Position numbers and translations under genes: made by a program
The notes under the pieces: model-generated
Seen by the model: only the letters and a program-made list of their open reading frames with translations
Told to the model about the DNA's origin: nothing
Databases searched by the model: none
Assembly (NCBI GenBank): GCA_035771175.1
Contig: CM069593.1
Location: 37,615,741-37,679,740, forward strand
Direction of reading: 5' to 3'
Origin: Paratinospora sagittata
Taxonomy: Eukaryota; Streptophyta; Magnoliopsida; Ranunculales; Menispermaceae
Length of the DNA: 64,000 bases
In this document: positions 9,943-22,988 of the stretch, piece by piece
Layout of the letters: each line of letters starts with the position of its first letter
Position numbering within the stretch: the stretch's first letter is position 1

Positions 9943-11024
9943 AAACCTCCTCATTTCTCATTCCTCACACCAAATCACCTTCTCTTGTGATTTTTCTTCT
10001 CCTTTCCACGCATTCTAAGTTTTTAGTCTTTGAGACTCCCGGTGCGGTGCAACAAAGTTCTGTCCGGAGGAAAGCGCCAGATCTGAAAGCGGTGCAACGA
10101 AGTTCTGTCCGGAGAAAAGCACCAGATCTGAAGGTGGGGAACGAAACATAGGTTTGCGTGTTTCATAACTTTTATTAAAGTTTACATTCAATTATTATGA
10201 TGTCTACTATTCATTTACACTGCATTATGTCATATAATGGCTTAACCTTGCACGTCGTGATACCGACCCTGATAAGGATCACTAGACGTTGCCAAAGTCA
10301 GTATAAATGTCAAGAAAAGACCAGACTAATAGACTAAACTAGTTCATGCATTGGCATCATACATATCACCACCTAGGGACGTATATGGTTTATGACTCAT
10401 AGAATAGTTAGAAGCATTGCTCACTATTCATATTATTTCTCTGGAGAGGGACGTACATGAGAACTCGGCTACGCCGGGGAGGGACATCAGTACGTGAATC
10501 CAGAGCATCGTTCCTGAGGAGGGACGTACAGTGAGAACCTGGCTACGCCCGGGGAAGGACACCTGTACGTGAACTCAGGCGATGTACGCTCATCAAACCA
10601 TTAATACGTGACGGTGTCATGCATACATACATATTGATTGATTATGATGCTTATATGTGTATTTAAGATATTTGATATTGAAGTATGCTTTATTAATTGT
10701 TATACTCATGCACTATTTACCCACTGAGCGCGTTAAGCTCACTCCAATATTATCAAATCTTTCACAGGAAATTAGGGTGGACTGGGTGCAGGTTATGGGG
10801 CCCACATTTTGTACCCTTTGTATGAATCATTGGGAATTTTGGGAGTATGTTCCCTTGACCATTTTATGTACAAAAGTATTCTGAATTATATGAAATCAGA
10901 TTTGTACTGTGTACTATATTTCCGCTGCGCACTCTGTTATTACCATTATGATTGTTCCAAATGCGCGCCCCGTCCGAGAGTGTACCGCCGGTTTAGGCGC
11001 GTCCGGGCGGGGTGTGACAGCTAG

Positions 11025-14000
11025 TTTCTAATAATCAATAGTTCTGCAATCTCTCCTCATAAAGCCACCACATACTAGACATGACACGATATCCAACTTC
11101 CTTTTATTAATTACTCTCATACTCCACGGTTAGCACATTCTTTTCATTTTGTGGACAAAGGCAATTTAGAAAATTAAGAGATCATATCATTCTTAATTAG
11201 GCTCTATACACACTTGACACTAAGGCACAAATTTTATAATTTTGGTATCTTGTATTTTGATTCCTAGTACTCCCAAAATTATGCATGAAGAGACCATAGT
11301 CATGCAAGTCACCACACCCTAGCTTATAAGAAATATATAGAACAATTTTGCAGCCGTCTCCCATCTTTTTCATTCTACTCTCAACCCTAGCGCGTGAGCA
11401 CACAGAGTGAGGGCGGCCGACGCATCGTTGGAGCATCACCCAGGGTGATTTCCTTTTATCACTGTAAGTTTGCTTCTCCGTTAATTATACAATTGATCAC
11501 TTTGTTTTTGGCGTAGGAGATGGCAGCCATAAATGAACCCATCTACAACTGATTTTTTTCCCTCTTCTCTTTCCTTTCCCCTTTCTCTTTGTTTCCTCCT
11601 CTAACCAACGCAAAAGAACAGCAAAAGCAGCAGCCACGTTGCCGCTGTTGTCGTCCTCTTCTATGCTCCTAATCCCTGTTTTGCATATGACACATCACCA
11701 TATAGCCATTAACATGTCTATATATTGCATACGATATATTTCAAAATTTCACCGCAACATCATCCACCTAGTTAATTACACATGTCATATCATATAATTT
11801 GTATTATTATGTTATCTCATATGGTTTTGCATTATATTATGTGAAATTATATCATATGTATAACATAACTATCAACATATAGCATATATGTATATTATAT
11901 TAAATGTAATGTCTATTAATCAAAACCATCAATATATTTGTATATGATGTGTATGTAATATTAAGTTAAAATATATGTTATAATACGTATATTAAGTATG
12001 TGATAATACGTATTATATGTAGTATGATATGCACATGTATTATGTTACGCACATGTATTATATTGTCCACCTATGTAAATTTGATATAGAAGTAATTAAG
12101 CGTACCCCTCGAAGCTACTACTCACCTTTAGATAGACACGCCATATTTCTGAAATCTAAAATAATTATACAAAGCCTAATTTATGTACAATTTTTACCTA
12201 TATAGGTGGACATCATCGAGTGTCGAGGAGTTTGAACACTTTAGAATTAAGCGATACAGGTGGGAAAGATTCTATGCCTTCATAATATTTTATTTTGATA
12301 TATAGATAGGAAAATTAAATTAATTAGATTTATAGCACTATTAGATTGCTGGTGAATGTGTATGATACATGATTGTATGTATACTGTGATGTGATTGTTA
12401 GTATGATGATATGTATGTGTGCATGATTTTTGTTCTAATCAGATGTTAATTGGATGCATGTAATTCATGTGGTAATTGAAATTCATATGTAAATTATAAT
12501 GCTTGATAATGAGACATCTGACTTGAGAATATTGGCATAATTGTTATAATAAAGTTCATACATGAATACTATTATATGTGGCATTGTGACATGATACTAT
12601 GTGTAGTGGAGTTTAAACATATCTTGTGAGTACAATTCATATCATATTTATGTTGTATATATGGTGTGACTTTATTACAGAACACGATTAAGATAAGAAT
12701 CATACGTATGGGGCAGTTATTCTTAGGAATATCACCAATAAGTATTATGGGGCAATTATTCTAAGGAATATCGTCAATGTTTATTATGGGACAATTATTC
12801 ATGTTGAATATTGCCAACTAGTTTATGATTTTGGGTAGTGTCGCCTAGGAATTGATTCCCTAAAGGTATGTGATTTGGAACGTGATGAAATTCTCAACTC
12901 AAACAATCAAATGTTGCAACGATTAATGTGTGAAACTTGTTTGTAATGTTCTTGTGTATATATCATAATAAAATGTTGTGAATGGTTTAGATGACCCACT
13001 GGGCTTTCAAGCTCACTCCTATTTTTCACATGCAGGTACATGAAAGAATAGAGTCGCAAGTTCGTGACGTGTCTCACAATAGTAGGGGTGGGTTAGTGGC
13101 TTGAGTAGCGTTATGGTAGTAGGACTGAGTAATTATTTAATAATTGATTATATCAATTAAATGGGTTGTATTAGAAATCAATGCTTTTGAAACATTATAG
13201 TGGTCGTTGAAGATTTCATGGGTTATTTTATATGTTTATGCCTTGGACTTGAACTTGTTAATTCTACTTTATGAATATATTTAAAATGTTGTGTCCATAA
13301 TGGATGGACAAGGACAAATACCTTCATGGCTCAATATTTAATTTGTGTAATGAGAATCTATAGTCTGTGGCATAGAAATTGAGAGCGGATTCTTCTATCT
13401 TAACTTGTAACCTTATTTAGAATATAAACGATATTATTAAATTTATTTTTACCTGTGTAAAGATTTTGGGGTTAAGGTAGATGAATACAATTCACGCCTC
13501 GATTTTCTTTTCGTTATTTTCTTGATAAGAGCAAATATTTATTTTTATTGCTTTAAATTTAAGTTATGAAATGAAAGCATGATTGATTGCATTATGTATT
13601 GAATGCATTAAACTTTGTTTTGAACAACGAACGTACTTAGGTTTATTATAGTTAGTAAGGTATGTGATCATTTCCATTGGGGTAAGTCTCTAGGTACGTA
13701 GACTCGCATGAGTACAGAATAAGTACTCGTGGCATTGGTGCAGTTCGTAGAAGTGGATCCTGGAATGATCGGAGTGGATGGTTAAATGAGTTGGGTTCTC
13801 CTTATGTATGCATAATAAGGATACAGACTCAGTCATACACCAGATTGTGAGGATTTGCTTATTTTCTTATGTATTGTATAAAATGTATAGAGTGGCGCAA
13901 ATTGTATCTTGATCATGTATTGATATTATATATTGCTTGCATATAAGGTTTATATTAATTTAAATGTCATGTTTTATTATGAATACATATGTAATGCCAC

Positions 14001-14539
14001 AGGTAGATAATTCACTGGGCTTGTTGTAGCTCACCCAACTCCTTTTATTACAGGTGGTGACTACAAGGGCAAGGGCAAGGCTACAAAGGGTTGATCTATA
14101 CTTGTCATATGCTATTTTGATGTATGTATGAGTTGAAAACTTTGGTTTATGTTTTATACTTTATATGTATATATATAACACTAAGATATGTATAAAATGC
14201 TTAGTGGATTGTATATATATATATGGTTTGGATACATATGAATAATATGAGAAGATATACGGGATTATGATCTTGATATCATATATGTATGGTTTAAATA
14301 TATATGTGGAGATGAGATACGATGTTTATGTCGATGGTTTAGAATTGAGTTTGCATGTTTTGTGGATTATCAGGTGTATGTGGAACCTCATATTTATGGG
14401 GAGGTTCTGCCAATTTTTTTAGTGATTTTCGTATATTTTGGAATGAAAGAAGGCTGACAAGGTATCATATACATTTATGTATGGTGTATATGGTATTCTG
14501 TGTTGGTCGTGGCGTCACCCTACGGAGGGGGTCGCGACA
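11025..14539 (+). mobile_element. Long non-coding LTR remnant (family H/I), interrupted by element A
   Basis: No credible CDS. The right end GGGGGTCGCGACA and the passage TTCACTGGGCTTGTTGTAGC followed by TCACCC and a TTACAGG tract resemble LTR H (end 48847) and more loosely F (end 33335). A second CACTGGGC...AGCTCAC...GCAGG passage at about 12992-13036 suggests either two LTRs nested here or an internal duplication. The left end is not visible because A lies there. No polyprotein fragments are attached, so it may be a solo LTR. Confidence 0.55.
12706..12835 (+). repeat. Three imperfect ~45-bp tandem units
   Basis: Three successive copies of TATGGG(G/A)CA(A/G)TTATTC followed by GAATAT(C/T) and CAA. 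They sit inside the non-coding LTR remnant; no function apparent. Confidence 0.7.
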
Positions 14540-15434
14540 CAAAGACATTGTTTTTAGAAAATAAACCTAGCACGAACAAACACATATCAAACTGAATTCC
14601 TAAAATAAACAAGCAAAATATCAAAACTAGACCTTAAACATGATAAACTAACACATAGCAAACCATTGCCAGACCATAACAATCACCAAAAATAAAAAAA
14701 AATAAAAAAACAAAACAAAACACCCCCCCCCCCCTTTGCCAAACTTGGATGTAACACTATCCTTAATGATGAACAATAAAAAAGACATAAAAATAAAGGA
14801 AGGGTTCAGAAAACTCCCCTAAGTCATCACTCTTCCACCTTGTCATTGCGTTCCTTCTCGACAAACCATTGTAGGGGGCCTGAAAAAAACCTTGCTCAGG
14901 ATACTGTGGAAGAATGGGATACGCAAAAATATCGTGGCCCATTTTGGTGGAAAACATGCGAATTATTTCATCTAGTGTCTGATTACACCAAGCTTGATAA
15001 TCGCTGGGGCATGGGCTTATTCTTGAAAATATTGATCTCTTAGAAGACGCCAATTATAATGTTCTTCAAATTTATTCTAAAACTAATCAAGCCTTGCTAC
15101 CACTGATAAAGCTCTCTTAGATCGTGACGACCGAGAAGAATTGGCCCCATAAGTGGGTAACTCCCAACATTGAATCTGCTACACTAACCGTGAATCAATG
15201 ACCTCCTTAGGAAACGTCAATTCCTCTGTCGATCTAGTAGATACACCAGCCCGCACACACAAGGCAATAATGAGGGAGGGGAAATATAATCCAACACCCA
15301 TCAATGCGCACTCTAACAAATCTACTGAAAGAGCAACTCATCCACATTTATGGACTTCTCCTTATGGATGGCAAAAATAAGCAGAGCCCGGTCTTTGGTA
15401 ACATCACTATAATCTATGGCTGGGATCATCTTAG
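14540..15434 (-). pseudogene. Decayed minus-strand retroelement 3' region (probably Athila-like)
   Basis: A run of C near 14725 and CCAAACTTGG nearby are the complement of the AAGTTTGG...GGGG tracts common near the 3' end of Athila-type elements. The minus frame 14763-15053 (96 residues) has no known motif but looks like former coding sequence. It may be the continuation of the minus-strand remnant at 33557-36693, separated from it by insertion K. Weakly supported. Confidence 0.3.
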
Positions 15435-17326
15435 TGTTGACCTAAGTGATTTTCCACTTAGATTTCTCTTAAGTGTTTTGATGCTTACAAGCAATATAAC
15501 AAATGGTGTTAATGATTCTATCTAGTATATTTCAGCACCTAAAGTGAAGAAGAGCCAATACAAGATCAAAGTACTTCAAGTTCAAGAAGTTCCTGAAGCA
15601 AAAGATCAAAGGAAATGATCAACCATACTCAAAGCTTTGACAACTTGAAGGAAAGAAGAAACAAAAGGTTGAGAGTCTTGGTTACGTCTAGAATAAGGAG
15701 GTAGCCTACTTGTTCTAGTTTGCTCAATCATTTTCCAAAATTTATACATGCATTAGATTTTCTTTGAAAATAATTTCCAAGTGTTTAAACATTTTTGGTT
15801 TATGTTTTATAATATTTCAAACTTATTTGAATCATATTTTCATACGTTTGATCAACTTGCATAAGCTTTTCAACAAAAATCATGTTTGAGACTTATTTTT
15901 AGAACATAGCTTTCAATCCATTTTTGAAGAGTTTTCAAAATGATTTTTAAGTGTTTAATGTTCAAATTATGTGTATTTCAATCATATTTTATCACCCCAA
16001 ACATTTTCATAAGATTTGAAAATCAAAATCCAAGTTTTAGTCATTTTTTGTCATGACTAGTGCACTAGTACAGTGGCTAGGTTCCTAGTGCTGTCACCAG
16101 CAAGCTAGTGGGTTCTTGATAATGCTTATTTTAACATTAAATTATTATCTTATAACAGAGCATTATCATATTTTAAGGCTCATGATTTGATAAGTAATCA
16201 TAAAATATGTTTGACTTCTTCGTTACATGAATTCATACATTTTCAAAAATGCAAATATATTAATTTTTAAATCATATGCATAATTCAAGTTCATTATAGT
16301 TTTATTTCTCATACGCAATATTTGTGCTAATTGTCAGAAAAGTAGATGTAATGAGAACTTAATCATATTGGAGCATGTGAGCTTAGGAGCCTCGAGATCA
16401 TAAGTTTTGAGAAGTTATCCACTACTTGGTTTCATGACACATGGCATCATCCCATTCATTCATCATTTGAGTGAAAATTTTGTGAAGCCCAAAGAGCAGC
16501 TATAGTTACGATGGAAGTTAGAGGAATCCCAAGTTAAGGACACATGGAGAAATCTTCTTCATACACCATCATTTTGTAACGGATCCCGAGAATAATCCAA
16601 GGGATGAGTTTAAGTTTAAGAGAGAACCCAGGTTGATAGCGACTTGTCAAGTAGTCTTCTCAGGAATCCCACTTGCTTCATTTTGCTTTTTTAGCTTAGT
16701 CCTAACCCCTCTTATTTCTTTTTTCTCTCATAATTATTTTTAGGGAAAGTTTCTCTTACACATAATATTCTCCTTCATTCACATTGGTCCCCCTTCCCCA
16801 TGCTCCTTACTATGCATAGCTATCTGTCACCCTTAATTTGAATTTTCTACCATCTCATACAAGAAGCGTAAGTAGATCTTTAGCTATTTGAACCATTCAT
16901 CCACATCACCTTTAGACCATCTCTCATTGGTTCATCCTATCCCTTGATAATCTATATAAACCCCTCAAATCCACACTTGAGGGGTGTCTTTTATTTTCAT
17001 TTTCTCCCTTGATCGTTTAGGAGCTTTCCCTACTTCTCTTATTTTCACACTTGAGGGGTGTCTGTTAGAGCGCCAACTTGCTAGTGAAGATCGCCAGTGC
17101 ACTAGTGCCTAGGTTTTGCAAAATCCAAGTTTTTGGATTTGCGCTAGCGCGCTAGTGACTGTTTGGGCGCGATTCTAACGGTCATATATGTTTTTATTTT
17201 TATTTTGAGCCTCCAACTGCTAGTTTCTTCTATGTAACGGCTAGTGCGAATTTCTAACTTATAAATGCATGCACTTAGGCCGTTTAAACAAAAGAGAGAC
17301 AACCATGTGATTTTAGGGAGTGTTCT
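15435..17326 (+). mobile_element. Copia-type LTR K, segment 1 of 3
   Basis: Starts at TGTTGACC, like the start of copia element G's LTR (TGTTGAACC in its own direction). It continues at 30840 and 33341 after two insertions. Non-coding. It carries two patches built of CTAGTG/GCACTAG words (16053-16105 and 17068-17160). The left boundary lacks a convincing target duplication (CTTAG versus CTACG), so the start is tentative. Confidence 0.5.
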
Positions 17327-17772
17327 TGATCGTAAATATTTGTATCGCAAGTGTACGTTTGTCAAGTAATAATATAAACCGACGGTGAGTCGGGTATCAT
17401 CCTCAGGGATAATGATGAATTTAACTGTTAAAAATGCCCAAAACTACTATAATCTTGATTTTATCTAGGTGATCAAACTATGATGAATTAATTGCTGAAA
17501 AAGTAATTGAACCAAATCAAACAAAATTAAGTAAATCTAGTATAAACTGGAAAAAATTCAAGGGATGGATAATTCTAGGGATATGATTTCACTATATTTA
17601 TCAATTATAAATTGCTACAACATATGTATCATTGATTAACTCATTAATTTATAAGTCATGAATCCCAATTCATCCAATTCCCTCTCCCGAGTGATAAATT
17701 GAATTTATAATCCTAAAATATTAGTTTCGTTCTCCCGAGTCATAAAACCAACACAATAGAAAATTCCTTAAG
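17327..17772 (-). mobile_element. Athila-type solo LTR E, segment 1
   Basis: The first 100 bp are the complement of an Athila-type LTR end: CGCAAGTGTACG, TATAA and ATCATCCTCAGGGATAAT match the end of D's LTRs. Target duplication GTTCT at 17322-17326 and 30835-30839. Element B splits it; the rest is 29712-30834. Net length about 1.56 kb, close to D's 1.5-kb LTR. Confidence 0.85.
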
Positions 17773-19196
17773 TGTAATACCATGTATTTCAAACAAACAA
17801 ACAAAAAATTCGTTTGGGCAGAAATGCCCAGACGTAAAGGCAGCCCGCCCGAACGTTCAGCCGCCAATTTTTCCTATAAAAGGAGCCCTCTCCTCCTCAT
17901 TTTCTCATACAAAATCACCTTCTCTACTAATTTTCCCTCCTCTTTTCACTCATTCTAAGTTTTTAGTCTTTTGAGACTCTCTATTCGAGACTCTCGGTGC
18001 GGTGCGACGAAGTTCTGTCTGGAGGAAAGCACCAGATCTTAAAGAATAAGTTTTTATCTGAAGGTGGGGAACGAAACATAGGTTTGCGTGTTATAAATTT
18101 TATTAACGTTTACATTCAGTTATTATTATATCTACTGTTCATTTACACTGCATTATGTCATATAATGTTTATACTGTCACACTTATGCCTGTATATTAGG
18201 AATTCATGTATTACACTGTTATAATGTCGGATTTGTGGTCAATCTGGCTCAACTAGACTCGGTCTTGTCCTCAGTAACTTTAAATAGTGAACGGGAGGCA
18301 GCGGGCTGCTCTAGGCGAATGGTATTTAAGCAGACCTTGTGTCTCACCTCTCAACTGGGGACTGATCTAGTTGGTCTTATTGAAAGCTATCAGCTTCTAC
18401 AAGTAATACTAAATGTCCGAACCTTGCACGTCATGATAGCAACTCTGATAAGGATCACCGGACATTGTCAAATTCAGTTTAAATGTCAAGAAAAGACCAG
18501 ATCAGTAGACTTGACCAGTTCATGCATTGGCATCATACATATCACCACCTAGGGACGTGTGTGGTTTATGACTCATAGAATAGTTATGAGCATTGCTCGC
18601 TATTCATTATATTTCTCTGGAGAGGGACGTACAATGAGAACCTGGCTACGCCTAGGGAGGGACATCAATACGTGAATCCAGAGTACAGTGAGAACCTGGC
18701 TACGCCTGGGGAAGGACATCTGTACGTGAACTCAGGTGATGTACGTTCATCAAACCATTACGAGACGGTGTCATGCATACATACACATTGATTGATTATG
18801 ATGCTCTCTTGTGTATTTAAGATGTTTGATATTGAAGTATGCTTTATTAATTGTTATACTCACGAACTATTTTACCCACTGAGCGTTGTAAACTCACTCC
18901 ATTATTATCCAATCTTTCACAGGAAATTAGGGTGAACTGGGTGCAGGTTTATGAGGCCTACATTTTGTACCCTTTGTATTATTCATTGGAGATTCTAGGG
19001 AGTATGTTCCCTTGACCAGGGAGTATGTTCCCTTGACCATTTCATGTACAAAAATATTCTGAATTAAATGAAATCAGATTTGTACTGTATTATATTTTCC
19101 GATGCGCACTCTGTTATTACCATTGTTATTATTCTAAATGCGCCCCCCGTCCGCGAGAGTACCGCCGGTTTAGGCACGTGCGGGCGGGGTGTGACA
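17773..19196 (+). repeat. 5' LTR of element B (1424 bp)
   Basis: Starts TGTAATACCATG, ends GTGTGACA. It has a single GAACGTTC at 17851 in place of A's array, and TATA-like CCTATAAAAG at 17873-17882. It keeps the segment around 18160-18410 that A's LTR lacks. A GGGAGTATGTTCCCTTGACC passage is duplicated at 18998-19037. Confidence 0.95.
17873..17882 (+). promoter_or_regulatory. LTR TATA box, element B
   Basis: CCTATAAAAG, 14 bp after the single GAACGTTCAG motif region, followed by a CT-rich stretch. The 3' LTR equivalent is at 28396-28404. Confidence 0.65.
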
Positions 19197-19201
19197 TTTA
19201 A

Positions 19202-19212
19202 TGGTATCAGAG
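19202..19212 (+). promoter_or_regulatory. Primer binding site of B (initiator Met tRNA)
   Basis: TGGTATCAGAG five bases after the LTR end, as in A. Confidence 0.9.
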
Positions 19213-19263
19213 AGTACGGTCCACGGCCCACCCAAGTCCACCAAATTAGGAGAAGAAAATTTC

Positions 19264-19420
19264 ATTAGATATATATATCTTTAGAACTATATATATATAT
19301 ATGAATTATATATAGTTAAGATTTGTATTAAATATATATCTAAGAAAACTATATAGTTTTATATAGTTTAGATTTATATATATAGTTATGATTTATGAAA
19401 ACTATATATATGGTTATGCT

Positions 19421-19455
<35 letters not shown>

Positions 19456-20181
19456 ATATATCTATGTATATATGAGATATATATATACATAGTAGCTAAT
19501 GAAAAAAAAAAAAAAATTGGATGAAGAAATTTTATTAGATATATATATCTCTGGAACTATATATATATATATGTGTGTGTGTCAATTTTATGTAGTTGAG
19601 ATTTATATTAAATATATATCTAGAAAACTATATGATTTTGTTTTTATAGTTTGATTTAAATATATATATAGTTATGACTTATGAAACTATATATATTGTT
19701 ATGATTAAATATATATATCTATATATCTATGCATATAGGAGATATATATATACCATGTTACTAGTGAAAAATTTTGGATAAAAAATTTTATTAGATATAT
19801 ATATCTCTAGAACTATATATATATATATATATATATGTCAATTATATTAAATATATATCTGGAAAACTATATGATTTTTTTATATAGTTTGATTTAAATA
19901 TATATATAGTTATGATTTATGAAAACTATATATATTGTTATTATTAAATATATATATATATATCTATGCATATAGGAGATATATATATACCATGTTACCA
20001 GTGAAAAAATTTTGGATAAAATTTTTTCACTATTAGATATCTCTAGAACTATATAATATGTCAATTATATATAGTTGAGATTTATATTAAATATATATCT
20101 AGAAAACTATATGATTTTTATATAGTTGGAGCTAAATATACATATAGTCATGATTTATTAAAAACTATATGTATAGTTATG

Positions 20182-20218
<37 letters not shown>

Positions 20219-20540
20219 ATATATCTTAGTATATATGAGATATATATATAACATATTATTGATGAGAAATTTGAATGAAAAATGTTATTAGATATATATA
20301 TCTTTAGAACTATATATATATATATATATATATATGAATTATATAGAGTTAAGATTTGTATTAAATATATTTCTAAGAAAACTATATATGATTTTTATAT
20401 AGTTTAATTTCAAATATATATATAGTTGATTTATGAAAACTATATATATAGTTATGATTAAATATATATATCTATACATTCATATATAAATACGATATAT
20501 ATACATCATATTGTTAATGAAGAATTTTGATTTCATGATG
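19264..20540 (+). repeat. Leader of B: five ~255-bp AT-rich tandem repeats
   Basis: Units start with ATTAGATATAT/C at 19264, 19534, 19790, 20032 and 20287 (spacing 270, 256, 242, 255). Each holds ACTATAT...ATATAGT palindromes and an AGATATATATA-ACATNTTANT passage. A has about one unit plus low-complexity sequence, so copy number varies within the family. Confidence 0.85.
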
Positions 20541-20632
20541 GCATAAAACATCAAGAGAAAAATAAAAAATATTGTCTAAAAGACAGAATAAAACTTAAAA
20601 ATGTTAGGAATTTATTTTGTGTCTTTCACAAA

Positions 20633-20648
20633 TTTATTTTCCTTTCAG
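20633..20648 (+). promoter_or_regulatory. Putative 3' splice site before ORF1 (B)
   Basis: TTTATTTTCCTTTCAG, identical to A at 2172-2187, seven bases before the ATG at 20656. Confidence 0.6.
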
Positions 20649-20655
20649 CAAAAGA

Positions 20656-22248
20656 ATGACCTCAAGTGAAGGAGCAACTTCCAGTAGTAGGGAACCAATT
20701 CCCACTAAACTCAATGAATTGTTCAAGAGGGAGGTTATGACTACGAGGAGCATCGACAATAGAGATCTCCACCTCCGCTCAATCCTTCACGACAAACTCG
20801 CAACTCTGAGTTGGTTGAACATAACAAAAGTTGAGGGTCACGTCTCTTACAGCTTGGTGAGATCTTTCTATGAAGCCATGAATTGTGTGGGACTTCAAGA
20901 AGAGGGGATCAGCCCTGTTCTGGAGACAACAGTCATGGGAATAAAAATTCCTATCAGCATCGATATTATTGCTCGACTTATGGAGATTCCGATTGAGGAG
21001 AGAATTATTGATCCACATGAACCCCAGACAATTACAGAGATCACGAAGTCTAATGAACAATTATTCAATTCCCTCACCAAGGAGCCATACACTCAATCGA
21101 CGTACACCAACCTCCCAAACAATCATCTCAAGCCATCTCTTGCCGGCCTTGGAAAGATTGTATACGGCAACATCTTGCCAGAAAGGGAGACTAGAGGCAC
21201 TATGTCAAGGGCCCAACTTATTGTGTTGTATTGCATAGAGAAGAAAATAAAGGTCTCCCTACCACACATCATCATCCAACAAATGTTGAGGGTGATTCAA
21301 AAGCCTTTGAGAAAGGAATTCCTCGGTTACAGAGTCTTGATCATGAGGATGCTATACGAAGCAAACATCAACACTTTTGATGGGACTTCCAAGCAAATCA
21401 TTGAGCCAGTTACAGTGTCTTCTATCTTCAAGATATATGTCACGAGGGGAAGGGTAACTGACGAGGAAGTATTCGGCATGACAATAGGAAATGCTGAAAG
21501 AATGAGAAACGAACATGGACGTTGCCTTCGAAGAAGTCGACGCAAGATTCTCGTAAAGGAAGCACCAAATAATGAGCCAAATCAGAATCCTACATCAAAC
21601 CCAGCCCCGAATGATAATCCAACCGATCGACTATTCACTGAGGAAGAGTTATTTGCCACACTAAATGAACCTCAACCAAGTCATGATAGACAAAGTACTC
21701 AAGCAAATCCACCAACCTGGAACATGCCAACTCAAGGCAACACTTCATACCAAAGGTTTCCAACTCCTGAGGTACAGTATCAGCCAGTTCCACAAGTTGC
21801 TGTGAACCAACAACAATAGTATTGGGCGGCTCCAAATTTTGGAGGGCAAAACATTCCAATGAGCCCATTGTTCGAAAACTTTTCACCTCAAACAAATCCA
21901 AATATCCAAAGGGGTCCAGTTAGGGGATCCCTGTACAATCAAAACAACTACCTTTTACCTATGAGTCACTCGTACAACCAATACTTTTCCCCAATGCCTA
22001 TGGCCTACCCTCCATCTATGGGACAATCGACCCGTCAACCACCGATGGGACAATCGATTAACCCATTTGAACGGTTAAATGAAATGGCATCCAATATTGT
22101 TGAAATGAGAAAGACTCAAAATAATATATTAACATGTATGCAAAGCTCCGAAGCAGAGCAAGCAAACTCTCAACCTTCTGTTAGTAGTCGTTCTGTACCT
22201 AGTAGGAGATCTAGAAGGAGCGGTAGTAAGCAGGAAAATCAAGATTGA
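20656..22248 (+). pseudogene. ORF1 of element B, one in-frame stop
   Basis: Same reading frame and length as A's ORF1 (530 codons by position) with a TAG at 21817-21819, where A has CCG. The second part continues in frame to 22248 and keeps the Pro/Gln/Asn-rich region, the short helical segment and the basic Ser/Arg tail. No frameshift is needed over about 1.6 kb, in contrast to gag-pol of the same copy, which has several. The family domain assignment (plant-transposon-protein-like) is as for A. Confidence 0.8.
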
Positions 22249-22982
22249 TTACTAGCATTGTGAACTTTTCTTTTATATACGAATGAAATGTTTTGTTTAA
22301 GGCTATCTTTGGTGGGCTGACTTACAACCATTCTTTCTTTTGTATCACTAACTTTGGAGTGGTATGGGACACAACAAAATTGAAAGATACTAAATAAAAT
22401 GTGGAAGTAAGAAAACTCATGACCTTGTGTGAAAAGAAACATTTGGAGAAAGTTGCATTACTAACATTATCACTAAGTTTACACGGTATGGGACGAGTAA
22501 ACTTGGAAGATACTATTGGTGAACTACTATTCAACCGATGTTTTTAGAGACCCTGTTCATACAACTTAACTTGCTTAACACCCTTATTACCAAAGTCATG
22601 TGGTATGGGATACATGAACTTGCATAATAATCGAAAAGACTAAGAGTAAGAGTTTGAATACATAAGATTGCGATAGAACGTTAGATCATGATATTTACCG
22701 AGGCAAATCTTAGAATTCTTATAACTCGTATGGATTTTCAATGAAATATATATGTATATTTACAAAGACCAGAACCAAATCATTTGAAATACTTGCAAAG
22801 TTTTGTACTTATTATATAAACATTCTAACTTTGTTTTTACACCATGGCCAAACATACGAGATATATAAGATTTTTTGATTCCTCAACAAAAACCTTGCAC
22901 TTCTCGAAATTGTTGTTGAGCATACTATAACATTATACTTGGCTACAGTTCCTAAATCTTGGTTTTATTTTCTCCTTGCCAG
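22249..22982 (+). other. ORF1-gag spacer of B with three repeats and splice acceptor
   Basis: Aligns along its length with A's 3788-4568, including the three GGTATGGGA units and the final CTCCTTGCCAG acceptor (AG at 22981-22982). No ORF. Confidence 0.7.
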
Positions 22983-22988
22983 TGAGAA

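Larger units (their letters stand above)
1..11019 (+). mobile_element. Element A: young Ty3 chromovirus (Tekay/Del-type), 5' end beyond window
   Basis: All parts of an LTR retrotransposon are present in order: 5' LTR (cut by the window), iMet-type primer binding site, long leader, ORF1, gag-protease-RT-RNaseH, integrase with chromodomain, polypurine tract and 3' LTR. Outside the promoter array the LTRs differ, by eye, by about four substitutions and one 13-bp indel over about 1.08 kb, so insertion was recent. The right flank is GCTAG; the matching left duplication would lie outside the window. The only large coding breaks are an A7 frame change before integrase and a stop that trims the last residues of the chromodomain. 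The same family occurs as copy B, solo LTR J and chimera C in this window. Confidence 0.95.
9533..11019 (+). repeat. 3' LTR of element A, complete (1487 bp)
   Basis: Runs from TGTAATACC to TGTGACA. It contains the GAACGTTC array (9611-9919), a TATA box (9934-9942), the 45-bp duplication (10044-10133) and the tandem pair near 10440. A 13-bp stretch (TTCTTCTCCTTTC region near 9997) is absent from the 5' LTR. Target duplication GCTAG follows at 11020-11024. Confidence 0.95.

Noticed and set aside
9598..10018. Overlapping ORFs of 71-130 residues across the GAACGTTC array
   Set aside because: All three frames stay open only because the 20-21-bp unit lacks stops; the proteins are repeats of PERSGAC/QNVQA and have no independent support.
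15430..15434. Target duplication for copia-type LTR K
   Set aside because: CTTAG and CTACG (33557-33561) differ at two of five positions, not enough to call; the left boundary is left tentative.
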